A stretch of 64,000 nucleotides of DNA from Comamonas sp. lk (GCA_945925985.1 CAMELV010000007.1:96449-160448), one strand, 5' to 3'. Shown: positions 45,638-54,401, counted from the first letter of the stretch. A program made the numbers and translations. Notes: generated from the sequence alone by a model not told the origin.

Positions 45638-46619
45638 GACCAGCCCCCGCCACGGCCTGCTGTCTCAGCCGGGGATCGACCAGCGCATAGGTCAAATCGA
45701 CCAGCGTGTTAAGGCTGACAAAAATGAACGAGACGATGATCAGATAAGCGGCCATGACCGGTATATCCACAAAGTTGACCGCCTGCACGAACAGCATGCC
45801 CATACCGGGCCATTGGAAGACGGTCTCAGTCACGAGCGCGAAGGCGATCAGATTGCCAATCTGCAGCCCGGTCACGGTGATCACCGGCATCAGACAATTA
45901 CGCAAGGCATGTCGAAAGTGGATGGCATGGTCGGACAGCCCACGTGCCCGCGCAAAGCGGACAAATTCGGTCCGCATGGTCTCCATCATTTCAGCGCGCA
46001 CCAAGCGCATCACCAATGTGATCTGGAACAGCGACAAGGTGACGCCGGGCAGGATTAATGCCATCCGGCCGCTGGGTGTGAGCAGCCCGGTGCTCCAGCC
46101 GCCCACCATCACCGTCTCGCCCCGCCCGAAAGCGGGCAGCCAGTGCAAGGTCACCGAGAACAACAGGATGAACAGGATACCCAGGGCAAAGCTGGGCAGT
46201 GAGATGCCGAGCACCGAGACAAACTGTATGGCCTGCGCCAACAGCGTCTTGTGCCGAATCGCGGAATAAACACCAAGCGGAATACCAATCACCAGCGACA
46301 GAAACGTAGCCATCAGCACCAACTCGAAGGTGGCCGGAAAGCGCTCCACGATCAGGGTGAAAACCTCTTGCTGGTTGCGGTACGAGATCCCAAAATCGCC
46401 CTGAATGGCGTTTAGCACAAAGGTGCCAAATTGAACCACGAAACTGCGGTCAAGCCCCAGCCTGACCCGCAACTCATCACGCTGTGCCTGACTGGCCTGC
46501 TCATTGAGCATCAGTTCGACTGGATCGCCGACAAAGCGAAAGATCATGAACGCAATGAAAGCCACGGCCAGCATGACACCGGCGGCATTGGCAAGGCGCT
46601 TAACGAGGAAGGCAAACAT
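45627..46619 (-). CDS. Peptide/nickel-type ABC transporter permease, DppB type
   Basis: 330 residues from the ATG at 46619, giving the standard N-terminus MFAFLVKRLANAAGVMLAV; a start at 46655 would add 12 atypical residues. LMLNEQASQAQRDELRVRLGLD is the typical periplasmic loop. The EAA motif is FVRFARARGLSDHAIHFRHA. It starts 57 bp after the substrate-binding-protein stop. Confidence 0.94.
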   Translation of the reverse strand: MFAFLVKRLANAAGVMLAVAFIAFMIFRFVGDPVELMLNEQASQAQRDELRVRLGLDRSFVVQFGTFVLNAIQGDFGISYRNQQEVFTLIVERFPATFELVLMATFLSLVIGIPLGVYSAIRHKTLLAQAIQFVSVLGISLPSFALGILFILLFSVTLHWLPAFGRGETVMVGGWSTGLLTPSGRMALILPGVTLSLFQITLVMRLVRAEMMETMRTEFVRFARARGLSDHAIHFRHALRNCLMPVITVTGLQIGNLIAFALVTETVFQWPGMGMLFVQAVNFVDIPVMAAYLIIVSFIFVSLNTLVDLTYALVDPRLRQQAVAGAGHGT

Positions 46620-46676
46620 GGGCGGGCTAGAAAGCAGGGCCCGAAGGCCCCGCATTCACAGGCAAGGTCAGGCGCC

Positions 46677-48260
46677 TTACTTCATCTGCGTCAGCCACAG
46701 ACGCGGTTTATTGTCGGAAGCCTGCACCATGCTGGAGACACTGGTCCGCATGGCCCATGCCATTGGCTGCTGGTGCATGGGAATGAAGAGGTGCTCGTTC
46801 TTTGCAATCATCAAGGCCTGACTCATGTACCCAATACGTTTGGTGTTGTCGATTTCATCACCCGCCTTGTCAATGAGCGCGTCCATATCGGCCCGCCCCC
46901 AATTACCCCAGTTGAACACGCCACCCGCACCACTCTTCGAGCGGATCACTTGAACCAGGATCGAGTAGGCATCGATCATCGGCTCGTTGGCCCAGCCGAA
47001 CGAAATCACATCGAACTCACCCTTGACACGCTTGGGGGTCTGCTGGCTGCGCGGTGCCAGCGAGAGATTCGGCTTGAGGCCGGCGCGCGACCACATCGAC
47101 GCAACCGCTTGGCAGAACTCTTCTTCGTTGACCAGACCATCACTCTGACAGTTCATCTGGAACGAAAAGCCGTTGGGATAGCCCGCATCTGCCAGCAACT
47201 TCTTGGCGCCATCGAGATCAAATGGCAGCCGCACATCTTGTGCCGGGGTGTAACCCGGGATGGCGGGCGCCACCAGCGCGCCGGTGTTGCGCGACAACCC
47301 GCGCATGGCACGTTTCTGGACCGCGTCGATGTCAATCGCACGGTACATGGCCTCACGCACGCGCTTGTCCTTGAGCGGATTCTTGTCTTTCACATCGCTC
47401 TCAAACATCTTGTCACCGAAATTGAACGCGAAGTAAACGCTGCGCAGTTCATTGGTCTGCATCACCTTGATGTCAGGCGACGCACCAAGGCGCGGCAGAT
47501 CCTGCAAGGGTGCCACGTTGGTGAAATCGATCTCGCCCGACAGCATGGCCGCGACACGTGTCGCTGGCGAGGTGATGGGCGTGAACTCAATTCTTCCAAT
47601 GTTGTGCTTGGGCTTATCCCACCAGTCGCGATTTGCCACAAAGACGGTTTTAGCATCGGCGCGACGGGACTCGACCATGAAAGGTCCCGTGCCATTGGCG
47701 TTGTCCGTGGCATAGCCCTTGACACCCTTGCCCGAATCTGTCGGTAACGTGGAGTTGTTGGCAACCAACCACTCCTTGTCAAATATAAAGATGTTGGTCA
47801 GGTCATTGGGCAACAGCGGGTATGGGGCGTCCATCTCGATGTCGACCGTGAAATCGTCGATCTTTTTTGATGACTTATACGCCGGCAGGTTGCCCTTGAG
47901 CGGCGACGTGGGATGGGTCACGCGATCCAGACTGGCGATAACGTCATCCGCCGTGAATGAGTTGCCGTTGTGAAATTTCACGCCCCGACGCAATTTGAAA
48001 CGCCACACAGTTGGCGACACGTTCTGCCAGCTCTCTGCCAGCGCAGGCTCGATCTTCAGGTCACCGGTGTAGCGCACCAAGCCCTCGTACACGTGGTTCA
48101 GTACCGACAAGGTGAACGTTTCGCCGAACGAATACGGATCCAGCGATGCGATTTCGCGTTGTGCGCCCCACTTCAGGGTCTTGCCCTGGGCTTGTGCACC
48201 ACCCGTAATCGTCATGAGGGCTGCGGCCATGGCCGTAGCGAGTAACCATTTCTTCGACAT
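46677..48260 (-). CDS. Peptide/nickel-type ABC transporter substrate-binding protein (SBP family 5)
   Basis: 527 residues from the ATG at 48260 with AGGAG upstream. Signal peptide MSKKWLLATAMAAALMTITG, cleaved near AQA. The mature protein has LKWGAQREIASLDPYSFGE, VWRFKLRRGVKFHNGNSFTADDV-like elements (family-5 signature split as RGVKFHNGNSFTADDV), and LPFDLDGAKKLLADAGYPNG. It captures a peptide-like or heterocyclic ligand for the permeases downstream. It is the first gene of a seven-gene operon and is divergent from the GntR regulator. Confidence 0.94.
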   Translation of the reverse strand: MSKKWLLATAMAAALMTITGGAQAQGKTLKWGAQREIASLDPYSFGETFTLSVLNHVYEGLVRYTGDLKIEPALAESWQNVSPTVWRFKLRRGVKFHNGNSFTADDVIASLDRVTHPTSPLKGNLPAYKSSKKIDDFTVDIEMDAPYPLLPNDLTNIFIFDKEWLVANNSTLPTDSGKGVKGYATDNANGTGPFMVESRRADAKTVFVANRDWWDKPKHNIGRIEFTPITSPATRVAAMLSGEIDFTNVAPLQDLPRLGASPDIKVMQTNELRSVYFAFNFGDKMFESDVKDKNPLKDKRVREAMYRAIDIDAVQKRAMRGLSRNTGALVAPAIPGYTPAQDVRLPFDLDGAKKLLADAGYPNGFSFQMNCQSDGLVNEEEFCQAVASMWSRAGLKPNLSLAPRSQQTPKRVKGEFDVISFGWANEPMIDAYSILVQVIRSKSGAGGVFNWGNWGRADMDALIDKAGDEIDNTKRIGYMSQALMIAKNEHLFIPMHQQPMAWAMRTSVSSMVQASDNKPRLWLTQMK

Positions 48261-48378
48261 CGATCGCTCCTGTCCTGTTGTGGCCGCTGGTGCAAATGCG
48301 GGTGCGGCACATGTCCCGCTGCTTTTTGCTGCGCAATCCCCGCGGCGGTGGCTTTGCACAGCAAGTCGTCGAATAAAT

Positions 48379-48436
48379 TGTATACGGCAACTGAATCCGA
48401 TTACATCGGTTTTCGTATAAAATCTCGTCATACGAT
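48379..48436. promoter_or_regulatory. Candidate GntR operator sites between the divergent ABC operon and its regulator
   Basis: TCGTAT at 48414-48419 and ATACGA at 48431-48436 form a perfect inverted repeat with an 11-base spacer. TTGTATACGG at 48379-48388 contains the palindrome GTATAC, close to the TTGTATACAA-like sites reported for FCD-type GntR proteins. The region is AT-richer than its surroundings and lies between the SBP gene start (48260) and the regulator start (48512). Autoregulation plus control of the transport operon is inferred. Confidence 0.5.
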
Positions 48437-48511
48437 TCTGATTCTTAAAGTGCGAAAACTGCGTCTTTTTGAAGCAAGAACAATGCCAGCAAAATGGCGG
48501 AGGTTGCACTG

Positions 48512-49255
48512 ATGTCACCCGGACAAGCCCATAAGGCAAAAGCGGATCCTCGCTCCGAGGCGAAAAACGGGTCTCGCGTTCAGTCGATCTGTCACGCCTT
48601 GCGCACCGCGATCCTTGAACAGGCCCTGCGGCCAGGCATGAAACTCCCAGAAGACACTATTGGCGAGCAGTTCGGGGTTTCCCGCACACTGGTTCGCGAA
48701 GCCCTGAAACGGCTGGCCGTCGAGGGACTCATAGAGATCAAGCTAAACCGCGGGGCATCGGTGGCCTATCCCACCCTCGACGAGGCGCGTGACGTGTTCG
48801 AAGTGCGCCGTACTTTGGAGCGGCTCGTCGTGCAATCTTTGGCTGGTCGCCTGTCACAGGCGCAGATCATGTTGCTCGAGACCTGCATTCAAAACGAAGA
48901 CGATGCGCGCGACAGGAACGGGCCGGAATCGATTCGTCTGGCCGGCGAGTTCCACACGCTTCTGGCTGGTATGACCGGCAACGCCCTGCTGGACCGTTAT
49001 GTGCAGGAAGTCTGTTCGCGTTGCTCGCTGATCCTAGCGCTGTACGGCAGGCCGCATTCGTCGGAATGCGCGGTGAACGAGCATCGCCAATTGGTTGACG
49101 CACTCCGGCAGGGTGATGCAGACAAAGCCATGGCGCTGATGGATCGACACCTTGAAGACGTAGCGGCTCGTGCCGCCCTGGCCCCCCGCGGATCAGGCGA
49201 TATCCGAGACTTGCTGGCGCCCTACGCTTTTAAGCAAGGTCTCGCCAAGAGATGA
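48512..49255 (+). CDS. GntR-family transcriptional regulator, FCD subfamily
   Basis: 247 residues from the ATG at 48512, chosen because GGAGG lies 8 bases before it; an ATG at 48494 is upstream of that site. The winged-helix domain shows LRPGMKLPEDTIGEQFGVSR followed by TLVREALKRLAVEGL. The C-terminal FCD domain has LAGEFHTLLAGMTGNALL and EHRQLVDALRQGDADKAMAL, with the metal/ligand histidines. It probably represses the divergent ABC/amidohydrolase operon and responds to its substrate or product. Confidence 0.92.
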   Translation: MSPGQAHKAKADPRSEAKNGSRVQSICHALRTAILEQALRPGMKLPEDTIGEQFGVSRTLVREALKRLAVEGLIEIKLNRGASVAYPTLDEARDVFEVRRTLERLVVQSLAGRLSQAQIMLLETCIQNEDDARDRNGPESIRLAGEFHTLLAGMTGNALLDRYVQEVCSRCSLILALYGRPHSSECAVNEHRQLVDALRQGDADKAMALMDRHLEDVAARAALAPRGSGDIRDLLAPYAFKQGLAKR

Positions 49256-49330
49256 TGTCGCACCAAACCCATTGCTTCGCAGCCGATAGCGCGCGCTGTA
49301 GACGACTGCGACGGGAGTAAAAGAGCAACT

Positions 49331-49966
49331 ATGGATATCGATTTCGGCACGCTGACTGACTACCAACGCTACAAACTGATGGCCAGCCTGATCGTGCCCA
49401 GGCCGATCGCGCTGGTGACCACCATCAACGCCGATGGCGTGGTCAACGCAGCACCTTTTAGCATGTTCAACATGCTCGGCGAGGACCCGCCGATCCTGAT
49501 GATCAGCATCAACAAGCTCAAGGACGGTCATCTCAAAGACACTGCGGCCAACATTTTGGCCAACCGCGAGTTTGTGGTTCATATCGCCGACGAGCCCATG
49601 GCCGAGCAAATGCACCGCTGCGGCGACAGCTTGCCGCCAAATGAAAGCGAACTGACGCGGTATGGCTTGACGTCAGCGCCGTCGAATGCCGTGCGCCCAC
49701 CGCATATCGTGGAGGCCCCGGTCGCGTTCGAATGCGTGCTTTCGGAAAAGCTGGAGACCACCAGCCGCTACATTTTTATCGGGCAGGTGTTGTGGTTGCA
49801 TGCGCGGGATGATCTGATCGACATGGAACAGTGCCGCGTTCGCCTGCAAAACTACTTTCCGGTGGCGCGGTTTGGCGCCAGTTTCTACATCCGTACCCGT
49901 GACCGGTTTGCGATGAAGGACCAGGGCGTTGAGTCAGACTCTACGCCGATCGACGAGATCCGCTGA
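49331..49966 (+). CDS. Flavin reductase-like FMN-binding protein
   Basis: 211 residues. YKLMASLIVPRPIALVTTIN, NAAPFSMFNMLGEDPPILMI and KDTAANILANREFVVHI are typical of the flavin-reductase-like split-barrel family. These proteins bind FMN; some reduce it for two-component monooxygenases, and some act alone. It follows the GntR gene by 75 bp in the same direction. A link to the NtaA-type monooxygenase at 38588 is possible but unproven. Confidence 0.9.
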   Translation: MDIDFGTLTDYQRYKLMASLIVPRPIALVTTINADGVVNAAPFSMFNMLGEDPPILMISINKLKDGHLKDTAANILANREFVVHIADEPMAEQMHRCGDSLPPNESELTRYGLTSAPSNAVRPPHIVEAPVAFECVLSEKLETTSRYIFIGQVLWLHARDDLIDMEQCRVRLQNYFPVARFGASFYIRTRDRFAMKDQGVESDSTPIDEIR

Positions 49967-50008
49967 CGAACCAGGGCGCCCCGCTGAAAGGGACTTTAGG
50001 TTGGCCTC

Positions 50009-51184
50009 TCACACCACATTGACTTCCAGCAAGGGCCGCCGCTCAATCACACGCGCCCAACCCATTGCCGACAGGTCCAGCGTGCGGTAGGAACCAAAGG
50101 TCACCAATTCGGACAGGGCCCGCCCCACGGCGGCAGACTGCTGCATGCCGTGACCGCTGAACCCATTGGCGAAAAGCAGGTTATCCACTTCAGGGTGTGC
50201 CCCCAGAATCACGTTGTGGTCCAGCGTATTCACGTCATAGTGGCCAGCCCACGCATTTTGAACACGGGCAGCCTCGAAGCCGGGCACGCGGGCGGCCAGC
50301 GTGGGCCACAGCACGTCATCGAACAGCCCGTGTTGTACATCAAAGTCAAAGCATTCCGGGTCTTGGTCATCGGGCGGTGAAATGCCACAAATGAAACCAC
50401 TGCCTTCAGGCCTGAAATAGGCACCACTCGGGTCGATCACCAGCGGACATTGGCTAACTTCCGCTGGCGTCGAGAAGAAAAATACGCAGCGTTTGCGTGA
50501 CTGCACCGGCAAGAATAGGCCGGCGCTTTGCGCCAGTGCTGGCGCACCCGTGCCGGCCGCATTGATCACCAGGCCGCAGTTCACCGTGCTGCCGTCTGAC
50601 AAGGTCACCGCTGTAATCGCCCTGCCGGCACGCTGCACCGCCGTCACCTGCGCCTGTTGGTACTCAGCGCCCAGCGACACGGCTTTGCGCCTATAAGCCT
50701 GCATCAGGCCGTACGCATCCAGCCAGCCTTCGCCCGACAGCCCGAGGGAGCCCGCACTCAAGTCAGAAGTGTTCAGCCAGGGGAAACGCGCCTGCAATTG
50801 CGCGGGCGCCAGCAAAGCCACGTCAACCCCCAGACTACGTTGTACGCGGTGGTTGGCTTCCAGGACATCGCGCCCGGCCATCGTGGCCAGGAACAAATAC
50901 CCGCCCTCATGGAAACCCACATCAGGCACCTCCCCGCCCACCGACAAGTAGTCCCCGATGTTCTGGATGAAATGGGTCCCGAACTGCGACATGCGGATGT
51001 TCTCCGGCGTGGAAAACTGATGGCGTATGGACGCCGCCGAGCGTGATGTGGCCGACTGCTCATAGCTGAAATCCTTCTCAACCACCAGCACCGAGCCCTT
51101 GAAACCGCTCTGTGCGCGCAAGAAATACGCGGCCGCACTACCTACCACCGCACCACCGACAATCACCACATCCACATATTTCAT
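50009..51184 (-). CDS. FAD-dependent oxidoreductase, DAO family
   Basis: 391 residues. The FAD motif is VVIVGGAVVGSAAAYFLRAQ with a following acidic residue in LVVEKDFSYEQSATSRS. FANGFSGHGMQQSAAVGRAL near the C-terminus is the conserved FAD contact of the sarcosine/glycine oxidase (DAO) family. RPEGSGFICGISPPDDQD lies in the substrate domain. It probably oxidises a secondary amine or amino acid. A GGTGGA site precedes the ATG. Its start codon is only 9 bp from that of the divergent cyclodeaminase-like gene. Confidence 0.92.
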   Translation of the reverse strand: MKYVDVVIVGGAVVGSAAAYFLRAQSGFKGSVLVVEKDFSYEQSATSRSAASIRHQFSTPENIRMSQFGTHFIQNIGDYLSVGGEVPDVGFHEGGYLFLATMAGRDVLEANHRVQRSLGVDVALLAPAQLQARFPWLNTSDLSAGSLGLSGEGWLDAYGLMQAYRRKAVSLGAEYQQAQVTAVQRAGRAITAVTLSDGSTVNCGLVINAAGTGAPALAQSAGLFLPVQSRKRCVFFFSTPAEVSQCPLVIDPSGAYFRPEGSGFICGISPPDDQDPECFDFDVQHGLFDDVLWPTLAARVPGFEAARVQNAWAGHYDVNTLDHNVILGAHPEVDNLLFANGFSGHGMQQSAAVGRALSELVTFGSYRTLDLSAMGWARVIERRPLLEVNVV

Positions 51185-51193
51185 CGATCCACC

Positions 51194-52132
51194 ATGCAGT
51201 TCATTGCCAAAGAAGATGTCGAACGACTCGCCCCGTATGGCCCCTTGATTGAGGCGCTGGCCAAGGGTTTAGGCGAGCCCATCGAGTCGCCACCGCGCAG
51301 CCATTTCAACCCCAACCACGACGCCAGCGCGGTCCTCATCATGCCAGCCTGGCGGCCCCACCAAATCATGGGTACCAAGATCGTGTCGATCTGGCCCGAG
51401 AACAATTCACGTGGCCAGCCGGCGGTGTCAGCAACTTATGTCGTCACCTCGTGCAAGGACGGCACACCCCTGGCGGTGATTGACGGCACCGAACTGACGC
51501 TACGCCGCACTGCCGCTGCAGCAGCGCTGGCGGCACGCGCCCTGGCGCGCCCTAACAGCCAGCGCCTTGTGGTTCTGGGCACAGGCGCACTGTCGGCGCA
51601 CATGGCCATGGCCCACCACAGCGTGTTTGGCCTGTCGGAGATCGCGATCTGGGGGCGCAGTTTAGACAAGGCCTACCGCGTGGTTGCAAGCCTGGCACAG
51701 GTGGGCGTCGTCGCCCACGCCACCAGCGACCTGCAGCTTGCGCTGGCCAACGCAGACATCGTCGCTGCCGCCACCACGGCAAGCACGCCTTTTATCCCCA
51801 GCGCCTGGGTCAAGGCTGGAACCCACCTGGGGCTGGTAGGTGCCTTTACAGCGAATATGGCCGAGGCGGAACTCCAACTCCTGCCCCGGGTTAGGCTGTT
51901 CGCGGACAACCGCGCCGCTGTCCTGGAAAAAGGCGGTGAGGTCGTTCAAGCACTGCGAGCTGGACTAATTTCGGCGCAAGATGTGCTGGCCGAACTCTCG
52001 GAGCTGGTGGCATCGCCCGCGCTGGTCGACGGCCGCCGCTCAGAGCCAGACATCACGGTGTTCAAGTCGGTGGGCTTCGCAGCGCTGGACCTGATCGCTG
52101 CCGAGCATGTGCTTTCAGGCGTGGCGGGCTAG
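51194..52132 (+). CDS. Ornithine cyclodeaminase/mu-crystallin-family protein
   Basis: 312 residues. The substrate region MGTKIVSIWPENN and the lysine therein, GTELTLRRTAAAAALAARAL, and the NAD motif VVLGTGALSAHMA are family hallmarks; THLGLVGAFTANMAEAE is the conserved C-terminal segment. Members include ornithine cyclodeaminase, alanine dehydrogenase and ketimine reductases. With the DAO-type oxidase next door, a cyclic imino acid pathway is plausible (inference). No clear ribosome site precedes the ATG. Confidence 0.9.
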   Translation: MQFIAKEDVERLAPYGPLIEALAKGLGEPIESPPRSHFNPNHDASAVLIMPAWRPHQIMGTKIVSIWPENNSRGQPAVSATYVVTSCKDGTPLAVIDGTELTLRRTAAAAALAARALARPNSQRLVVLGTGALSAHMAMAHHSVFGLSEIAIWGRSLDKAYRVVASLAQVGVVAHATSDLQLALANADIVAAATTASTPFIPSAWVKAGTHLGLVGAFTANMAEAELQLLPRVRLFADNRAAVLEKGGEVVQALRAGLISAQDVLAELSELVASPALVDGRRSEPDITVFKSVGFAALDLIAAEHVLSGVAG

Positions 52133-52185
52133 CCGGGATTCATGAACGGCTAGCCAGCACCTATCGCGCTGAGCACTTGCTGCAC

Positions 52186-52839
52186 TCAGGCGGCCAGCGC
52201 CCGCCAGAGCAAGCGGCCGCCAAACAGTACAAACAGCGTGCCAATCACCCCATCCATCAGGCCGCGAAACCGTGCATAGGCGACGCGAATTTTCTCGCGC
52301 TGAAACAGCCACCCCAACAAGGCCAGATAGGCGGCGTTGCAGCTGAGCATGATGGCGATGCTGGCAAAGCCGGTGGCCACATTGGCAGTCAGCACCCCAG
52401 TGGCCGCATAGATCGAGGTAATGAACAGAATCGCCTGCGCGTTGGAGAGGGCGGTAACCAGCCCCAGGACCGCGGTGCGCCGGTAATCAGCCGGCGTGTC
52501 GCCCGCGTCACCGGTTGTAGAGGCTGACAAAGCACCACTCGTGCGGGCCCGGCGGATCAGCTTTGAGCCAACCCACATCAGGTACAAACCGCCAAAGATA
52601 TTGACGCCCGTGCGCAACCACGGAAAAGTCGCCAGCACCGCCGCCCATCCCACCAGCGCCAGGCTGGCCAGCAGCGCAATACCCGTCAAATTACCCAGAA
52701 TGGCAAAGACCACGTGCGCGGGACGCCGGGTTAGTGCCACATGCGTCACCATCAGCACGTTCGGGCCCGGCGAGGGCACGACCGCCAGCCACAGCAATGT
52801 GAAAGATGTCAGGACCGAAAGATCAAGGTGCAGCGGCAT
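52186..52839 (-). CDS. LysE-family amino acid exporter
   Basis: 217 residues with five or six membrane segments. The N-terminal WLAVVPSPGPNVLMVTHVAL is the LysE/RhtB signature. YLMWVGSKLIRRART marks the central region. It exports amino acids or derivatives. Its ATG directly follows the stop codon of the frameshifted DUF4287 gene, so they were co-transcribed. Confidence 0.92.
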   Translation of the reverse strand: MPLHLDLSVLTSFTLLWLAVVPSPGPNVLMVTHVALTRRPAHVVFAILGNLTGIALLASLALVGWAAVLATFPWLRTGVNIFGGLYLMWVGSKLIRRARTSGALSASTTGDAGDTPADYRRTAVLGLVTALSNAQAILFITSIYAATGVLTANVATGFASIAIMLSCNAAYLALLGWLFQREKIRVAYARFRGLMDGVIGTLFVLFGGRLLWRALAA

Positions 52840-53048
52840 TCAGGGCTTCGCCAAAACGTAGGCCACGATGGCGTTGGCATGCCCATGGCCCAGGCCATGT
52901 TCGGTCTTTAGCCAATTCACGATCTCCATGTGCTTCATGCTGGTCCGCTGACCGACCAAGTTCAACCAGTGCTCAATGGGTTGGCCGTACTTTGTTTTAA
53001 TCGATGGGAAGTAGGATGCGGCCCTTTGATTTTTTCTGTTGTCGCCAT
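52840..53048 (-). pseudogene. DUF4287 small-protein gene interrupted by a 1-base frameshift
   Basis: Translation from the ATG at 53048 (GGAG 6 bases upstream) gives MATTEKIKG, the normal family N-terminus. The reading frame then shifts near the GGG run at 53022-53024. In the next frame the protein continues AASYFPSIKTKYGQPIEHWL and ends with HMEIVNWLKTEHGLGHGHAN and AIVAYVLAKP, the DUF4287 core. One missing base accounts for the break. A continuous frame starting at 53121 exists but uses an unrelated upstream start. Either the gene is broken or this is a sequencing error; with the base restored it would encode about 70 residues. Upstream of lysE-type exporter in one unit. Confidence 0.7.
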
Positions 53049-53116
53049 GATGTGCTCCAGTAGAGGGCATCATTTTGCACGATGAGGCCAGCCCGAAAGA
53101 ACCGCTGTAACTTGAA

Positions 53117-53140
53117 CGCAAGGCCCCAAAACGCCTTGCG
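53117..53140 (-). terminator. Stem-loop after the GFA gene
   Basis: CGCAAGGC and GCCTTGCG form a perfect 8-bp stem around an 8-base loop, 80 bp downstream of the minus-strand GFA stop and upstream of the DUF4287/lysE-type pair. The tail on the minus strand is not a clear T-run, so it may be a weak or factor-assisted terminator. Confidence 0.45.
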
Positions 53141-53220
53141 CTAGAAGACGCGCTTATCTGACTGTCTCTGAAGGCAAGAGGCCCCCATTCGAACGGATCG
53201 AACAGGTACCGCGTTAGTCG

Positions 53221-53700
53221 TCACGCAAGCCGCGCCATGACCGGCAGGTCGTGTTTTGTGGGTGGCTCAGCTTGCCCATCGAGCTGGGCCCGTGCTCGGG
53301 CAAAGCATTCAATTCCTGCAGGTAGTACGACCCCAGTCTGGGCAGACTCGGTCCATATATGGCTAGTGACTTCAACGGCGTTGGGGTCGTCGTAGCAGCC
53401 ACGCGAGATGGCGCGAAGGTCCGGCCAGCGCCCAAAGGTCAGGCCAACGGTCGTACCGCAGGATGGGCAAAAGTGAACAAAGACCTTTTTCTGGCTACCC
53501 TCTGACACGTGCTCGTACCGTTTAAGTTCTCCATCATTGAACCGGACGGCATCCATGGGGAAAATCGATTCAGCGAAGAAAGAGGTACCCGTCACGCGTT
53601 GACAAAATGTGCAATGACAGGCAAACGTTCGCAGGGGCGGCTGACTGGCAGTGAACCGAACTATGCCGCAGAGGCAGCCACCTCTAAGTACAACGGGCAT
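53221..53700 (-). CDS. GFA (glutathione-dependent formaldehyde-activating)-family zinc protein
   Basis: 159 residues. The zinc ligands are GGCLCGIVRF, CHCTFCQRVTG and FCPSCGTTVG, the complete Cys set of the GFA/CENP-V fold. A good AGGAGG precedes the ATG at 53700. Most members have unknown substrates; the name comes from one enzyme proposed to couple formaldehyde to glutathione. The gene start lies inside the 3' end of the truncated AHSA1 gene on the same strand. Confidence 0.92.
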   Translation of the reverse strand: MPVVLRGGCLCGIVRFTASQPPLRTFACHCTFCQRVTGTSFFAESIFPMDAVRFNDGELKRYEHVSEGSQKKVFVHFCPSCGTTVGLTFGRWPDLRAISRGCYDDPNAVEVTSHIWTESAQTGVVLPAGIECFARARAQLDGQAEPPTKHDLPVMARLA

Positions 53701-54004
53701 GACGTCCAGCCTCCTGGGTGTGTGATGGTAAATACAGTGATTTGCGCCTGCGAACTTGGAGTCGTGTCACTGACTCGTTCAGCACGACCTTGGTGTAAGT
53801 CACAGCGAAGTCAAAGCCAAAGCTGCCGTCTTTAGCCTCCATGCGCGATGAAAACTCTCCACCCACCCGCAGGTCGACAGTCGCTTTGGTGGTGTGCCAA
53901 TCATCAGAGGCAGCATTCCACTGCGTGATGTCGTCTGGCGTTGTGTAGGCGTGCCAGACTTTGGCGACAGGCGCCTTGATGAGGGTTTCAACAGTGATTT
54001 TCAT
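53684..54004 (-). pseudogene. Truncated AHSA1/SRPBCC-domain gene
   Basis: Frame of 106 residues from the ATG at 54004. Residues 1-75 (KITVETLIKAPVAKVWHAYT, QWNAASDDWHTTKATVDLR, SRMEAKDGSFGFDFAVTYTK) are clearly the N-terminal half of an AHSA1-like START domain. Full members run to about 140 residues with a C-terminal GWQ-x-DN helix, which is absent. After VVLNES the sequence turns into unrelated basic residues (RLQVRRRKSLYL). The 3' half has probably been deleted where it now joins the GFA gene. Confidence 0.7.
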
Positions 54005-54047
54005 AGGGGTGACCACCAGAAGCCGCTGAACGCCAGGGACATTTGGC

Positions 54048-54401
54048 TCACACCGCGTCCTTAGCCTTCGGCTGCAACCGTAATTGCACTCGGCCCTGCT
54101 GCACCCGCACCGGGAAGCAATGCAGGTCGCGCTGGCCGATCTCGGTCAGGCATTTGCCGCTGGCGATGTCAAAGCGGGCGGCGTGCAGTGGACACTCGAT
54201 CACGCCGTCTTCCTGAAAACCCTGCGACAGCAGCGCGTAGGCATGGGGGCAGACGTCCTCAATGGCGTGCACAGCATCGCCCAGCAGAAACAGGCCAATC
54301 TTTTGGCCCTGAACCTCAACGCCAATCGGGAAATCGGGGTCCAGTTGGGCCAGGGTCGCGACCTCGTGCCAAGGGGTTTCTGCGTCAGCGCCGGTTGTCA
54401 T
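54048..54401 (-). CDS. Rieske [2Fe-2S] ferredoxin-like protein
   Basis: 117 residues. The cluster ligands are in CPHAYALLSQGF and CPLHAARFDI, the Cys-x-His and Cys-x2-His pairs of Rieske ferredoxins. GDAVHAIEDV precedes them as usual. Such small soluble proteins pass electrons to ring-hydroxylating oxygenases or belong to NirD-like systems. It has no oxygenase neighbour here. The oxygenase at 16356-18088 lacks its own ferredoxin, but a link is speculative. Confidence 0.93.
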   Translation of the reverse strand: MTTGADAETPWHEVATLAQLDPDFPIGVEVQGQKIGLFLLGDAVHAIEDVCPHAYALLSQGFQEDGVIECPLHAARFDIASGKCLTEIGQRDLHCFPVRVQQGRVQLRLQPKAKDAV

